A stretch of 64,000 nt of DNA from Actinomadura rifamycini DSM 43936. Its GTDB lineage: Bacteria; Actinomycetota; Actinomycetes; Streptosporangiales; Streptosporangiaceae. This document shows positions 26,629-35,468 of this stretch, piece by piece (positions within the stretch are counted from its first letter, which is position 1; each line of letters starts with the position of its first letter). Position numbers and translations under genes: made by a program. The DNA lies in the NCBI RefSeq assembly GCF_000425065.1, contig NZ_AULB01000030.1:1-64000 (forward strand), given 5' to 3'. The notes beneath the pieces are model-generated. The model made no database searches. It saw nothing but the letters and a program-made list of their open reading frames with translations, and was not told where the DNA came from.

Positions 26629-27828
26629 CTAGGCCAGCGCGAAGACCATGAAACCCGCCGCGAGAAGCGCCGCCGCGGCCCTGCGCACCGGCCCGACACC
26701 GCCCCACGGCGCCTCCAGCCGCCGCGCGCACGCCGCGATGACGACGAGGAGCAGCGCCAGGAACGGCATCCAGGCGAGCCGGGCCGCGACCCAGCCGGCC
26801 GTCACCGGCGCCTCCGTCAGCCCGGGGACCGCCCCGGCGAAGGACGCCGGGACCGCGGCGGCCAGCAGCGCGGTCTGGTGCCAGCACAGGATCGTCATCG
26901 CGCACAGGTTGACCACCGCCACGGGCGCCCACAGCGCGGGCCGCGCGAGGACGCGCCCCAGCCGGTCGCGGAGCAGGACCGCCGCGCCGGACTGGGCCGC
27001 GGCGAGGGCCAGGACGAGCAGCGACGGCGGGTGCGAGTTCGTCCGCGCCTCGCCGGGGACCCCGACCATGGACGCCGGGTAGCCGAACGCGAGCAGCAGG
27101 ACCGCGAAGAGCGCCGCGCCGCCGGCCAGCAGCACCAGGGCGCCGCGGCGGCCGATCCGCCCGTCCGCCCAGGCCGCGCCGAGCTGGTAGGCGAACATCC
27201 AGCCGGGCAGCAGGTTGAGGAGGCTCAGCCAGGACGGCACCGCGTCGGCGAGCGGCCCGTACCGGAGGGCGTCGACGGCGGCGACCGAGAGCAGCAGCGG
27301 CGCCGCGGCCCAGGCCCCGAGGCGGCGGGAGGCCGCCAGGCAGTACGGGGTGAGGGCCGTGGCCACCGCGTACACGCCGACGAACCAGAGCGGCTGCACC
27401 ACCAGCGTGGAGGCCGCGTGCAGGGTGGCGGCCGGCACGTCGAACCCGTGGCGCAGGACCGGCAGCAGCAGCGCCCACACCGCGGTGACGCCCAGGACCG
27501 GACGTCCCAGGCGCATCATGCGCTCGGCCAGCCAGGCGCGGGCGGTGCCCTGGCGGCGGCGGTAGGACAGCGCCGACGCGTACCCGCCGACCAGGAAGAA
27601 GATGCCCAGCGTCTGCAGGAACCAGGAGGCCGGGGCGAGCCCGCCGAAGGTGCTCAGCGGGCTCGCGTTGCGCAGCCCGCCCTCCGCGTCGAGCGTGAAC
27701 CCGCCGACGAGCCAGTGCCCGGCGGGGACGGTCAGCAGCGCGAGGGCGCGCAGCCCGTCGACGGCGCGGTCGCGGTGGGCGGGGGTCCGCGCGTCCAGCT
27801 CCCCCGCCAAGGCGGCCAGTGTTCGCAT
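26629..27828 (-). CDS. acyltransferase family 3 membrane protein
   Basis: A 399-residue protein with about ten hydrophobic segments. AVDGLRALALLTVPAGHWL contains the catalytic-type His of acyltransferase 3 proteins, and SWFLQTLGIFFLVGGYASALSYRRR matches the family's second conserved segment. These enzymes O-acetylate or acylate surface sugars. The ATG at 27828 has GGAAGGA 8 bases upstream; an in-frame GTG at 27870 is less well placed. It precedes the LCP gene by 48 bases on the same strand, so the glycan attached by LCP may be acylated. Confidence 0.85.
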   Translation of the reverse strand: MRTLAALAGELDARTPAHRDRAVDGLRALALLTVPAGHWLVGGFTLDAEGGLRNASPLSTFGGLAPASWFLQTLGIFFLVGGYASALSYRRRQGTARAWLAERMMRLGRPVLGVTAVWALLLPVLRHGFDVPAATLHAASTLVVQPLWFVGVYAVATALTPYCLAASRRLGAWAAAPLLLSVAAVDALRYGPLADAVPSWLSLLNLLPGWMFAYQLGAAWADGRIGRRGALVLLAGGAALFAVLLLAFGYPASMVGVPGEARTNSHPPSLLVLALAAAQSGAAVLLRDRLGRVLARPALWAPVAVVNLCAMTILCWHQTALLAAAVPASFAGAVPGLTEAPVTAGWVAARLAWMPFLALLLVVIAACARRLEAPWGGVGPVRRAAAALLAAGFMVFALA

Positions 27829-28010
27829 CCGGGGCGTCCTTCCTTCCGCCGCCGTCCCGCGGCGGGTCACGGAACAGGAAGGTACGGACGCGGCGACCGG
27901 GAGGGCGTCACCCTGGAGGGTCGAATCGGTCTAGGTCCGGAGAGGGGGTCCGCGCCGGGTTTCGGACACTGTGCCAACGCTCGTGGGGGCATGACTAGAC
28001 TCTTCAGAAG

Positions 28011-28949
28011 ATGAGCATCGTTGACGCGCTGACCGACCGCGCCATGGTCGTCCTCCAGGACCGGCCGGTCGTGCCGCTGAGCCCGTGGCTGGCCGAGACG
28101 GTCGGCGAATGCGCCGAGAGCGGACGCACGCTGCAGCTGGTCACGCCCCTGGAGTCCCGGCTGTCGCTGCCGCTGCGCACCGCCGCCGACGGCACCACCG
28201 TGCAGTGGGTCGTCCGCAACGGCGACGGCTACTACGAGGGCCTCAGCGGGCGGCCGCTCAAGTGGGACGGCGGCACGTTCGTGCCCGTGCCGGAGGCCCG
28301 CGACTACGCGCCCGGGTTCACCACCCGGCCGACCGCGCCGATCGGGGCGCAGCTCAGCCTCGTCTACCGGCTGCGGCACGACGCGGGCGCCGACCTGTCC
28401 GGCGCCGTCGAACGCCTGCTCCAGCTCCTCACCGGCAAGCCCCCGGCCAGCCTCGGGACCGACGAGCCGCTCGGCAACCGGTGGCGCGGCGACGCGTTCA
28501 CCCTGCTCGCCAAGGGCCGCTCCAACGTCCGGCTGCTGGTCGGCGGGGCCGGGCCGCGCGCGGCGCTCGCCATGTGCGACTTCCGGGCCGTCGAGGGCGG
28601 CGTCGCCGAGGTCACCACCGTGACCGTCGGGTACGGCCCCGAGGACCCGCCGCCCCTGCAGCACCTGCCGTCCCTCGTCGGGGCGCTCGCCGCCGACCGC
28701 CCGGTCGCGTCGATGTTCGTCCAGCACACGCCCGGCCGCGCCGACCTGACGACCGAACCGCGCTGGACCGGGCAGACGTCGCCGGTCGCGCTGGCCGTCG
28801 CCGGGCAGATGTCCGGGCCGAGCGGCATCCCCGGGCAGCAGGTCGGGCCGCAGCGCGCGCCGCTGACGTTCTTCCCGCTGGGCGACGGCCGGTCCGCGGA
28901 CGGCTGGCAGCGGCACAGCATGCTGATGCAGCACCTCCAGTCCGCCTGA
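28011..28949 (+). CDS. T7SS-associated protein resembling the C-terminal part of DUF6177 proteins
   Basis: A 312-residue soluble protein without signal or membrane segment. It opens DRAMVVLQDRPVVPLSPWLAE and contains GYYEGLSGRPLKWDGGTF and TTVTVGYGPEDPPPLQHLP. From memory, these are the features of the C-terminal half of DUF6177 proteins encoded in actinobacterial type VII loci. The matching N-terminal half appears to be a separate gene at 30483-30974. A TAGACT -10-like box (27996-28001) ends 9 bases before the ATG and no ribosome site is visible, so transcription may start at or very near the ATG. Function unknown; a cytoplasmic T7SS accessory role is inferred. Confidence 0.7.
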   Translation: MSIVDALTDRAMVVLQDRPVVPLSPWLAETVGECAESGRTLQLVTPLESRLSLPLRTAADGTTVQWVVRNGDGYYEGLSGRPLKWDGGTFVPVPEARDYAPGFTTRPTAPIGAQLSLVYRLRHDAGADLSGAVERLLQLLTGKPPASLGTDEPLGNRWRGDAFTLLAKGRSNVRLLVGGAGPRAALAMCDFRAVEGGVAEVTTVTVGYGPEDPPPLQHLPSLVGALAADRPVASMFVQHTPGRADLTTEPRWTGQTSPVALAVAGQMSGPSGIPGQQVGPQRAPLTFFPLGDGRSADGWQRHSMLMQHLQSA

Positions 28950-29031
28950 AACCGGATTTACGGGCCGTCCGACATCATTCGCCGCAGAGAGCCGATGATC
29001 TACCCGTAAGGGATGATGTAGCGTCCCCTGC

Positions 29032-30459
29032 ATGGGACAGCCCGGTCAGCTCGACGCGCTTGAGCGGGCCGTCGAGGGCACCCTCGCCGAAGGGGCGTTC
29101 GAGTTCGACGGCGAGGCGGCGGTCCTGCGGATCGACGGGTCCCCCATCCTGCTGACCGGGTGGTCGCTCTCGCTCGGCATCGGCGGCGTCACGCTGCTGC
29201 TCACCGGCGCCGTCCTCTCCCTGGCCGGACTGGCGGACGCCGCGCGCTGGGCGCTCGCCCCCGGCGCGCTCATGTTCGGCACGGTCCTGGCGCTGCTGAC
29301 GCTGCTGCGGTTCACGCCCGTCGCGGCCCTGTGGCCCGAACTCGAGGTCCGCTTCACCGACCGGGCCCTGGTCCACCGGCGGACGCGCGTGCCGTTCGGC
29401 GAGCTGCGGCCCGAGCACCTCGTGTGGAAGAACGGGCGGTTCTTCCGCCGCCTCTACGTGCGCCACCCGTCGCTGCGCAGGCAGGTCGCCGGGTTCTTCG
29501 AGGCCGAGGAGCGGCAGGCCGCGGAGTTCCAGCGGCGGCTGTGGGAGCTGATCTCCGCGCCCGACCTGCCCGGCGTCCTCACGCACGGCGCCGGCCTCAC
29601 GCCCGTCCAGCAGTGGATCATCGGCGCGGGCGCCCCCTACGGCGCCGTCAACGGGTTCCGGATCGACCGGCTCGGCGCCGCGCCCGGCGAGACCGCCGCG
29701 GCCGCCGACCGCCGCACCGCCCTCGAACTGCTGCAGGACCCGTGGGGCGCCTACGACCTCGAACAGCTCCTCGGCGCCGTGAACTGGCTCGTCCAGGACG
29801 GGCACCGCGCCGACTTCGCGCAGGACGCGGAGCTCGCCGCCCGGCCGCCCGCCGAGCAGGAGGAGTACGCCGAGCTGCTCCGCGAGGTCGACGGCCTCAT
29901 CGCCCGCGACATGCTCGAACCCCCGTTCGTGGAGCGGCTCATCGCGCTGGTGCGCGTCCGGTACGGCGACCGCGGCGACGCGTACGCGGGCCTCGTCCCG
30001 CCGCTGCTGCGGGACGAGCCGGGCGCCGACCTCAGCGAGCAGGGCGCGGAGCTCGCGCAGTTCCTGCACCGGCTGTTCAACGACCGCGGCCACGCCGCCG
30101 AGGAGCTGCACCGGCTGAAGACCCTAGCGGACCCGGCGCTGCGCGCGAACGTCGGCCGGTTCCTCATCTGGGACTACGGCCGCGCGCTCATGCTGTACCG
30201 GTGGGGGCACATGGTCGGCTGGCTGACCGAGGAGTACTGCTGGGAGCGGATGCTGCCGCTCGCCCTCGACATCCAGCGCCGGTACACGTCGTGGCACGAC
30301 ATGGCGACGTGCTACCTGCAGGGGCGGCTGCTGTGGTCGGGCGGCGGCGGGCAGGCGCAGGACGAGTACGACCGGCTCATCGGCGCGCTCGCCGCCGAGC
30401 CGCGCAGCCCGTGGAACATCGTCCCCTGGGACCTCGACCTGACCCGCGACTGGGCCTGA
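29032..30459 (+). CDS. DUF1266 domain protein with two N-terminal membrane segments
   Basis: A 475-residue protein. Two hydrophobic helices lie at about 40-95, followed by a PH-like piece (VRFTDRALVHRRTRVPFGEL). The C-terminal half ends with the DUF1266 signature: WDYGRALMLYRWGHMVGWLT, then W..MLPLALDIQ and SWHDMATCYLQGR. DUF1266 has no known activity and is often found near secretion or surface genes. A TAGCGT box ends 7 bases before the ATG, compatible with leaderless transcription. It lies between the two DUF6177-like half genes. Confidence 0.8.
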   Translation: MGQPGQLDALERAVEGTLAEGAFEFDGEAAVLRIDGSPILLTGWSLSLGIGGVTLLLTGAVLSLAGLADAARWALAPGALMFGTVLALLTLLRFTPVAALWPELEVRFTDRALVHRRTRVPFGELRPEHLVWKNGRFFRRLYVRHPSLRRQVAGFFEAEERQAAEFQRRLWELISAPDLPGVLTHGAGLTPVQQWIIGAGAPYGAVNGFRIDRLGAAPGETAAAADRRTALELLQDPWGAYDLEQLLGAVNWLVQDGHRADFAQDAELAARPPAEQEEYAELLREVDGLIARDMLEPPFVERLIALVRVRYGDRGDAYAGLVPPLLRDEPGADLSEQGAELAQFLHRLFNDRGHAAEELHRLKTLADPALRANVGRFLIWDYGRALMLYRWGHMVGWLTEEYCWERMLPLALDIQRRYTSWHDMATCYLQGRLLWSGGGGQAQDEYDRLIGALAAEPRSPWNIVPWDLDLTRDWA

Positions 30460-30482
30460 CCGGCCCGCCCGGACGTGCCGCG

Positions 30483-30974
30483 TCAGCGGCCCACGGCACC
30501 GCCCTGGTACGCGGCGCCCTCGGTCGTCCCCTGGCCGCCGGCCGTCCCGGTGGCACCGGTCGTCCCGGCGGCGCCGGCCGCGGCGTCGCCGGCCTTCCAG
30601 CTCAGCGCGGGCCCGTCGTGCTCGCCGTCCGGGTAGACGGCGCCGCCGAGCCAGTGGACGAGCGAGTCGGCGAACCGGCGGGCGACGCGGGCGGCCTCCG
30701 GCACGTCGGCGACCGCGCGGACGTCCACCCACCACACCGGGGCCTTCACCCGTTCGGCGAACTCGGGGCCGAGCAGCCGTCCGATCTCGCTGTGCACCGA
30801 CACCTGCACCGCGTCCTCGACGGTGACGAGCAGCCGCCCGTCCGGGCCGTGCAGCCGCATCGCGGCCGGTTGCCCGCCGCGCAGTTCCAGCGGCTCGCCC
30901 ATCGCGATCAGACCGTCCGCGATGGCGTGCACGTCGGGGCGCCGCCGCACCAGGGCGACCAGGTCAGTGCTCAT
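30483..30974 (-). CDS. T7SS-associated protein resembling the N-terminal part of DUF6177 proteins
   Basis: A 163-residue soluble protein: STDLVALVRRRPDVHAIADG, then LLVTVEDAVQVSVHSEIGRLLG, then PVWWVDVRA. This order is what I recall for the first domain of DUF6177 proteins in actinobacterial ESX loci. The tail is a Gly/Ala/Thr repeat (GAAGTTGATGTAGG). The ATG at 30974 has only a weak purine stretch upstream. It is convergent with the DUF1266 gene. Function unknown. Confidence 0.65.
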   Translation of the reverse strand: MSTDLVALVRRRPDVHAIADGLIAMGEPLELRGGQPAAMRLHGPDGRLLVTVEDAVQVSVHSEIGRLLGPEFAERVKAPVWWVDVRAVADVPEAARVARRFADSLVHWLGGAVYPDGEHDGPALSWKAGDAAAGAAGTTGATGTAGGQGTTEGAAYQGGAVGR

Positions 30975-31276
30975 CGATCCGTCCGATCGTCGGCACCGTG
31001 CAGGGCAGGCGGAAACCGGGCCGCGCGCTGACGCGCCCGCCCGTCCGCAGTCGGCTGGAGTCGGACACCTGCCTCCCCTCTCCCGGGCAAGCCTACGAGA
31101 CGCCTTGCACCGTCCGCACCGCCAGGGCGCGGACGGCCCGTCCACCCCAGCCTAGGAGCAGCGCGGCGTGCCCGGGCCACCGGCACGAAGATCGCACGTT
31201 GCCCGGTACTCCCAGAAAACCGGCACCACCTGCCGCTAGTCTGATCCGACCCCTTCGCGACACCCCCGGAGCGATC

Positions 31277-32053
31277 ATGAACGGCCCAGCCTGGTCCGGC
31301 CAGCCGGGACCCCCTCCCGGCCCGCCCGGGCCCCCGCACGGCTTCCCGCCGGGCCCCCCGATGCCGCCGCCCCCGCCCCCGCGCGGCGGAGGCGGCCTGC
31401 TGATCCCGCTCCTGGTGTTCGGCGCGGTCGTGGTCGTCGCGATCGCCGCCATCGGCGCGTTCCTCGTGATCGAGAGCGGCGACGACGAGCGGGCCGTCAC
31501 CGCCACGACCGTCCCGCCCGCGTCCCGGGCGCCGTCCACGCCGACGGACGCGCCGACGCGCGCGTCGTCCTCGGACCCCTTCAGCATCCTCGGCCCCACC
31601 CTCGAGACGGCCAAGGGCACCACGTTCACCCGGGCGGGCACCCGCACCCAGTCCTGCGTGGGCCGCGCCAACGCGCAGCTCCAGGCCGTCCTGCGCGACC
31701 ACCCGTGCGCGGGCGCCATGAACTCCGCCGTCTACGCCGACCCCGCCAAGAAGATCATCACCGCGGTGTCGATCCTCCGGTTCGCGACGCCCGCGGACGC
31801 CGAGGCGGTCAAGGAGGCCACGACGTCCGACGGCTGGCCCGAGCTGCTGACCCCCGCCGAGGACAGCGGGCTCCCGCGCCCCCGGGCCGAGCCGGCCTAC
31901 TGGACCCGCACCTGGGCGCTGGACGACCAGGTCGTCTACGCCCAGTCGTACTACGCCGACGGCCGCTCCCCCGGCGGCCGCGACGGCGACGTCTACGGGA
32001 CCGCCGGCGAGCTCGGCGTCGAGGTCACCAACACCCTGCGCTTCGCCGACTGA
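31277..32053 (+). CDS. single-pass membrane protein with proline-rich N-terminus, function unknown
   Basis: A 258-residue protein. The first 36 residues are almost only Pro and Gly, then a membrane helix (LLIPLLVFGAVVVVAIAAIG), then a Thr/Pro/Ser spacer and a compact extracellular domain of about 150 residues. That domain contains a Cys pair (QSCVGRAN and DHPCAGAM) and RFATPADAEAVK. The ATG follows GGAG by 5 bases. Proline-rich N-tails of this kind are common among actinobacterial T7SS-linked membrane proteins. It is convergent with the MinD-like gene. No family was recognised. Confidence 0.7.
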   Translation: MNGPAWSGQPGPPPGPPGPPHGFPPGPPMPPPPPPRGGGGLLIPLLVFGAVVVVAIAAIGAFLVIESGDDERAVTATTVPPASRAPSTPTDAPTRASSSDPFSILGPTLETAKGTTFTRAGTRTQSCVGRANAQLQAVLRDHPCAGAMNSAVYADPAKKIITAVSILRFATPADAEAVKEATTSDGWPELLTPAEDSGLPRPRAEPAYWTRTWALDDQVVYAQSYYADGRSPGGRDGDVYGTAGELGVEVTNTLRFAD

Positions 32054-32072
32054 CGCCCGTCCCGGCGTCAGT
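32049..32072. terminator. compact hairpin covering two convergent stop codons
   Basis: A 9-bp stem ACTGACGCC / GGCGTCAGT with a 6-base loop. Both convergent stop codons (TGA at 32051-32053 on plus and TGA at 32070-32068 on minus) lie inside the stem, so one small hairpin can end both transcripts. Confidence 0.6.
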
Positions 32073-33747
32073 GCGTCGGGACGCCCAGCGCCCGGCCGAA
32101 CGCCTCGTACGCGACGCGCGACACCGCGCCCCGCGTGTCCTCGCCGATCTTGGCGATGTCCATCGCGGCGCCCGTCGCGATGTGCCGGTCGTAGGGGACG
32201 TGGATGACCGGGGTGCCCCACGCGGTCAGCATCTGCGACGCCCGCTCCAGGTCGGCCCCGACCTGCGGCGCGTGCGTCACCATCGCGATCACCGCGCGCG
32301 ACAGCAGCTCCCGCTGCCCGCCGTGCCCCGCGAACCACTCCAGCGCCCCGCGCGCGCTCAGCGCGCCGTCCACCGTCCCCGGCGTCACCAGGACGACGCT
32401 GTGCGTGCGGCCCAGGATCCCCCGGTGCAGCTCGGTGAGGATCCCGGCGCTGCAGTCCATCACCGCCAGGGAGATGAACCGGCTGACCGCGCTGAACGCC
32501 GCCTCGAACGTCTCCAGCGTGAACTCGCCCGCGATCCGCCCGCCGCGCGTCGCCGGCAGCACCCACAGGCCGGACGGCGTCCGCGTCAGGTACTGCGCGG
32601 CCTCCTCGAACGTCCGCGGCTGCTTGCCCGCGATGTCGAACAGCGACAGCTCCGACCGCACCCCGAGCCGCAGCGGCAGCGACCCCAGCTCCGCGTCGGC
32701 GTCCATCGCCAGGACCCGGTCGGTGCGGTGCCGCGCCAGCTCCGTCGCCAGCAGCGCCGCCATCGTCGTCTTGCCCGCGCCGCCGCGCACGCTCACGACC
32801 GTCACCTGCCGGTAGCCCGGCACCGGACGCTGCAGGAACTCGGAGATCTCCTGCTGGTTCTTGACCGCCCCGGACCCGCCGACGACCTTCTTCACGCCGC
32901 GCCCCATCCGGCGCATGAACGCGTCGCCGTGCTGGTCCTTGCGGACGAACTCGTGCGCCATCGGCACCGCGCCGCCCGCGTGCTGCTGCTGCGGCGGCGC
33001 CGGGACCGGCGGCGGGCCCGAACCGGGCGGCGGCGTCCGGTCCTCCTCGGCGACGTCCTCCTCGGCACCGGGCGCCTGCGCCATCCCCGGCGCCTGCGCG
33101 GCCATGTGCCCGACCGGGGAGATCGCCGCCTCCCAGCTGAACTCGTCCTCGATGGGCGGCGGGGGCTGCTCCGGCTCGTGCAGCTGCGGCTCCGCGGCCT
33201 CCTGCTGCCCCGTGGCGTCCTGCGGCTGCGGCGCCGGGGCCGGCTGCTGCTGCGGCGGCGCGGTCGCCTCGGGGGCCGCCTGCGGCACGGGCGCCGGGGC
33301 GGCGGGCGCGTCCGGCTGCGGCACGGGTGCGGGCGCCGGGGGCGCGGGCATGGGCGGCGGCGGGACGGGCGCCTCGGCCTGCGGCTGCGGCTGCGGCGCG
33401 GGCGGCTCGGGAACCGGCTGCGGGACGGGCGCGGGCGCCGGCGCGTCCATCTGCGGGACGGGCGCGGGCGGCGCGGGCGCGTCGGCGGGCGGCTGCACGG
33501 TCGCGTCGGCCTGCGGCTGCGGCTGCGCGGGCGGCATGGGCGGTGCGGGCGCGTCGGCCTGCGGCTGGACGGGCTGCGGCCCGGAGTGCTGCGCGGGCGG
33601 AGCGGCCGGCGCGGCGTCCTGGGAACCGGTGTCGGCCCCCTCCGCCGACAGGGCCGGAAGCGGCGGAGCCTCCTTCAGAGCCGTGAAACCGCGCTGGGAC
33701 ACGCCGAGGTCGCGCAGTACGGAGTGCTGCCAGCTCGGATCCGACAT
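32068..33747 (-). CDS. MinD/ParA-like ATPase with long proline-rich N-terminus (EspI-like)
   Basis: A 559-residue protein. Residues 30-250 are a P/A/Q/D-rich low-complexity tract. The C-terminal 250 residues are a MinD-type ATPase: Walker A VRGGAGKTTM (about 319-328), DADAELGSLPLRLG, and VMDCSAGI as Walker B. The signature Lys of the deviant Walker A is Arg here. Mycobacterial EspI has the same order (Pro-rich then MinD-like) and regulates ESX-1 according to ATP level. This gene lies among other T7SS-associated genes about 12 kb from the ecc genes. The ATG has GAGGGGGG just upstream. Confidence 0.82.
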   Translation of the reverse strand: MSDPSWQHSVLRDLGVSQRGFTALKEAPPLPALSAEGADTGSQDAAPAAPPAQHSGPQPVQPQADAPAPPMPPAQPQPQADATVQPPADAPAPPAPVPQMDAPAPAPVPQPVPEPPAPQPQPQAEAPVPPPPMPAPPAPAPVPQPDAPAAPAPVPQAAPEATAPPQQQPAPAPQPQDATGQQEAAEPQLHEPEQPPPPIEDEFSWEAAISPVGHMAAQAPGMAQAPGAEEDVAEEDRTPPPGSGPPPVPAPPQQQHAGGAVPMAHEFVRKDQHGDAFMRRMGRGVKKVVGGSGAVKNQQEISEFLQRPVPGYRQVTVVSVRGGAGKTTMAALLATELARHRTDRVLAMDADAELGSLPLRLGVRSELSLFDIAGKQPRTFEEAAQYLTRTPSGLWVLPATRGGRIAGEFTLETFEAAFSAVSRFISLAVMDCSAGILTELHRGILGRTHSVVLVTPGTVDGALSARGALEWFAGHGGQRELLSRAVIAMVTHAPQVGADLERASQMLTAWGTPVIHVPYDRHIATGAAMDIAKIGEDTRGAVSRVAYEAFGRALGVPTH

Positions 33748-34173
33748 CCGCCCCCCTCTCGTCGAAGGTCAAGCCTATGAGACCGCGGAGACACCGCGGG
33801 CCCGCGCCGAGCCCGTTTCGGAAGGGCTCGCACTCTTCCCTACCACAGGGCACCAGGTACATCGCGGCACCGTCACCCGTCCGGACGCCCACGTCGGCGG
33901 CGACGCCCGGCGGGCCGGGGAGGCCGTGGCGAACCGCCCGTCGTCCGGCCGCCGTCCCGCCCGACTCCCGGGGAACCCAGGGCTCGAACGGTCGGTTAGC
34001 ATGCGGGACATGGCAGGCCCCGAGGCGGTTGAGGTGGGGGCTTTCGGTCACGCCGTCAGCCCCCTGCACCACTGAGTCCGTCCCGCCGCGCATGCGGCCG
34101 GACGAGTGCGCCCGTGGGCTGACCGCGGTGACGAGACGTCGTCTCGTACCTCTCCTCACCTCGGAGCCACTCG
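33748..34173 (+). promoter_or_regulatory. divergent intergenic region and structured cmx leader
   Basis: This 426-base gap separates the MinD-like gene (minus) and the exporter (plus). Its right half holds a short ORF (34001-34075) and two hairpins before the exporter start: CCGC-GCAT-GCGG near 34090-34110, and ACGAGAC-GTC-GTCTCGT near 34130. A CTCC run lies just before the GGAG ribosome site and could pair with it. This arrangement suggests post-transcriptional control. The left half shows no ORF with a ribosome site and no recognised motif. Confidence 0.4.
34001..34075 (+). CDS. candidate leader peptide upstream of the cmx-like exporter
   Basis: A 24-codon ORF (ATG at 34001; second in-frame ATG at 34010) ending in VSPLHH and a TGA about 100 bases before the exporter start. 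No ribosome site is obvious before either ATG. Exporter genes for ribosome-targeting drugs are often controlled by translation of a short leader on which the ribosome stalls, exposing the ribosome site. The hairpins after this ORF fit that layout. Coding status is inferred from position only. Confidence 0.4.
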   Translation: MRDMAGPEAVEVGAFGHAVSPLHH

Positions 34174-35358
34174 ATGCCTCTTCCGCTCTACCTGCTCGCG
34201 TCGGCGGTCTTCGCCATGGGCACCTCGGAGTTCATGCTCGCCGGCCTGCTGCCGGACATCGCCGCCGACGTCGGCGTCTCCGTCGCCACCGCGGGCACCC
34301 TGACCTCGGCGTTCGCCGTCGGGATGGTCGCCGGCGCGCCGCTGATGGCCGCGCTCGCCCGCAACCGGCCCGGACGGACGAGCCTGCTCGCGTTCGTCCT
34401 CGTGTTCGCCGCGGCCCACGTCGCGGGCGCCGTCACCGCGAGCTTCACCGTCCTGCTCGCGACGCGGGTCGTCGCGGCGCTCGCGAACGCGGGCTTCCTG
34501 GCCGTCGCGATGACGACCGCCGCGGCGCTCGTCCCGTCCGACCGGAAGGGGCGCGCGGTCGCGGTGCTGCTGTCGGGGACGACGGCCGCGACGGTCGCCG
34601 GGGTGCCCGGGGGCGCGCTGCTCGGCGCGCTGCTGGGGTGGCGGGCCCCGTTCTGGGCGGTCGCCGCGCTCTGCCTCCCGGCGGCCGCCGGGATCCTGCG
34701 GGGGCTCCCGCGCCCCGCGCGCGAGAGCGCGGACGGGCCGCCCCTCAGGGCCGAGCTCGCGTGGCTGCGGCGGCCGCGGCTCGTCCTGGTCATGGGGCTC
34801 GGCGCGCTGGTGAACGCCGCGACGTTCGCGGGCTTCACGTTCCTCGGCCCGGTCGTGACGGGCACGGCGGGGCTCGGCGCGCTGTGGGTGCCGGTCGTGC
34901 TGGCGCTGTTCGGCGCGGGGTCGTTCGCCGGCGTGTCCGTCGCCGGACGGCTGTCGGACCGGCGCCCGGGCCTGGTGCCGGCGGTCGGCGGGCCGCTGCT
35001 GCTCGCGGGCTGGCCCGCGCTGGCCGTCCTCGCCGAGTACCCGGCGGCGCTGCTGGTCCTGGTGTTCGCGCAGGGCGCGCTGTCGTTCGCGGTGGGCGGC
35101 ACGCTGATCGCGCGCGTCCTGTACGAGGCGGCGGGCGCGCCGACGATGGGCGGGGCCTACGCCACCGCGGCGCTCAACATCGGCGCCGTCGCCGGCCCCC
35201 TCGCGGCGGCGGCCGCACTCGGCGGCGGCTCCGGAAACCTGGGACCGCTGTGGACGAGCGGGGCACTGGTCGCGGTCGCCCTGCTCATCGCCCTCCCCAC
35301 GCGGCACGTGCTCGCCCCCGCCCCGGCCGACGCGGACCGGGAACGCGAGCCCGCGTAG
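34174..35358 (+). CDS. Cmx/CmrA-like MFS drug exporter
   Basis: A 394-residue major-facilitator protein with about twelve hydrophobic segments. It opens MPLPLYLLASAVFAMGTSEF and continues LAGLLPDIAADVGVSVATAG, closely resembling the Cmx/CmrA chloramphenicol exporters of actinobacteria. GTTAATVAGVPGGALLG is the usual helix 5 antiporter-type motif. GGAG sits 7 bases before the ATG. A strong hairpin follows the stop. The drug is predicted from family likeness; natural substrates may differ. Confidence 0.88.
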   Translation: MPLPLYLLASAVFAMGTSEFMLAGLLPDIAADVGVSVATAGTLTSAFAVGMVAGAPLMAALARNRPGRTSLLAFVLVFAAAHVAGAVTASFTVLLATRVVAALANAGFLAVAMTTAAALVPSDRKGRAVAVLLSGTTAATVAGVPGGALLGALLGWRAPFWAVAALCLPAAAGILRGLPRPARESADGPPLRAELAWLRRPRLVLVMGLGALVNAATFAGFTFLGPVVTGTAGLGALWVPVVLALFGAGSFAGVSVAGRLSDRRPGLVPAVGGPLLLAGWPALAVLAEYPAALLVLVFAQGALSFAVGGTLIARVLYEAAGAPTMGGAYATAALNIGAVAGPLAAAAALGGGSGNLGPLWTSGALVAVALLIALPTRHVLAPAPADADREREPA

Positions 35359-35360
35359 GG

Positions 35361-35398
35361 GGAGCCGGGCATCCACCGTTCGGTGGATGCCCGGCTCC
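35361..35398 (+). terminator. hairpin terminator after the exporter gene
   Basis: A perfect 17-bp stem (GGAGCCGGGCATCCACC and its complement) with a GTTC loop, starting 3 bases after the exporter stop. There is no T-run, as is usual for actinobacterial terminators. Confidence 0.85.
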
Positions 35399-35468
35399 GC
35401 CGAACACCCCGCCGCCGCGGACCGCGCGGGCGATCCGGCGGCGGGGTTCCGGAGGCGACGCTTGTGCC

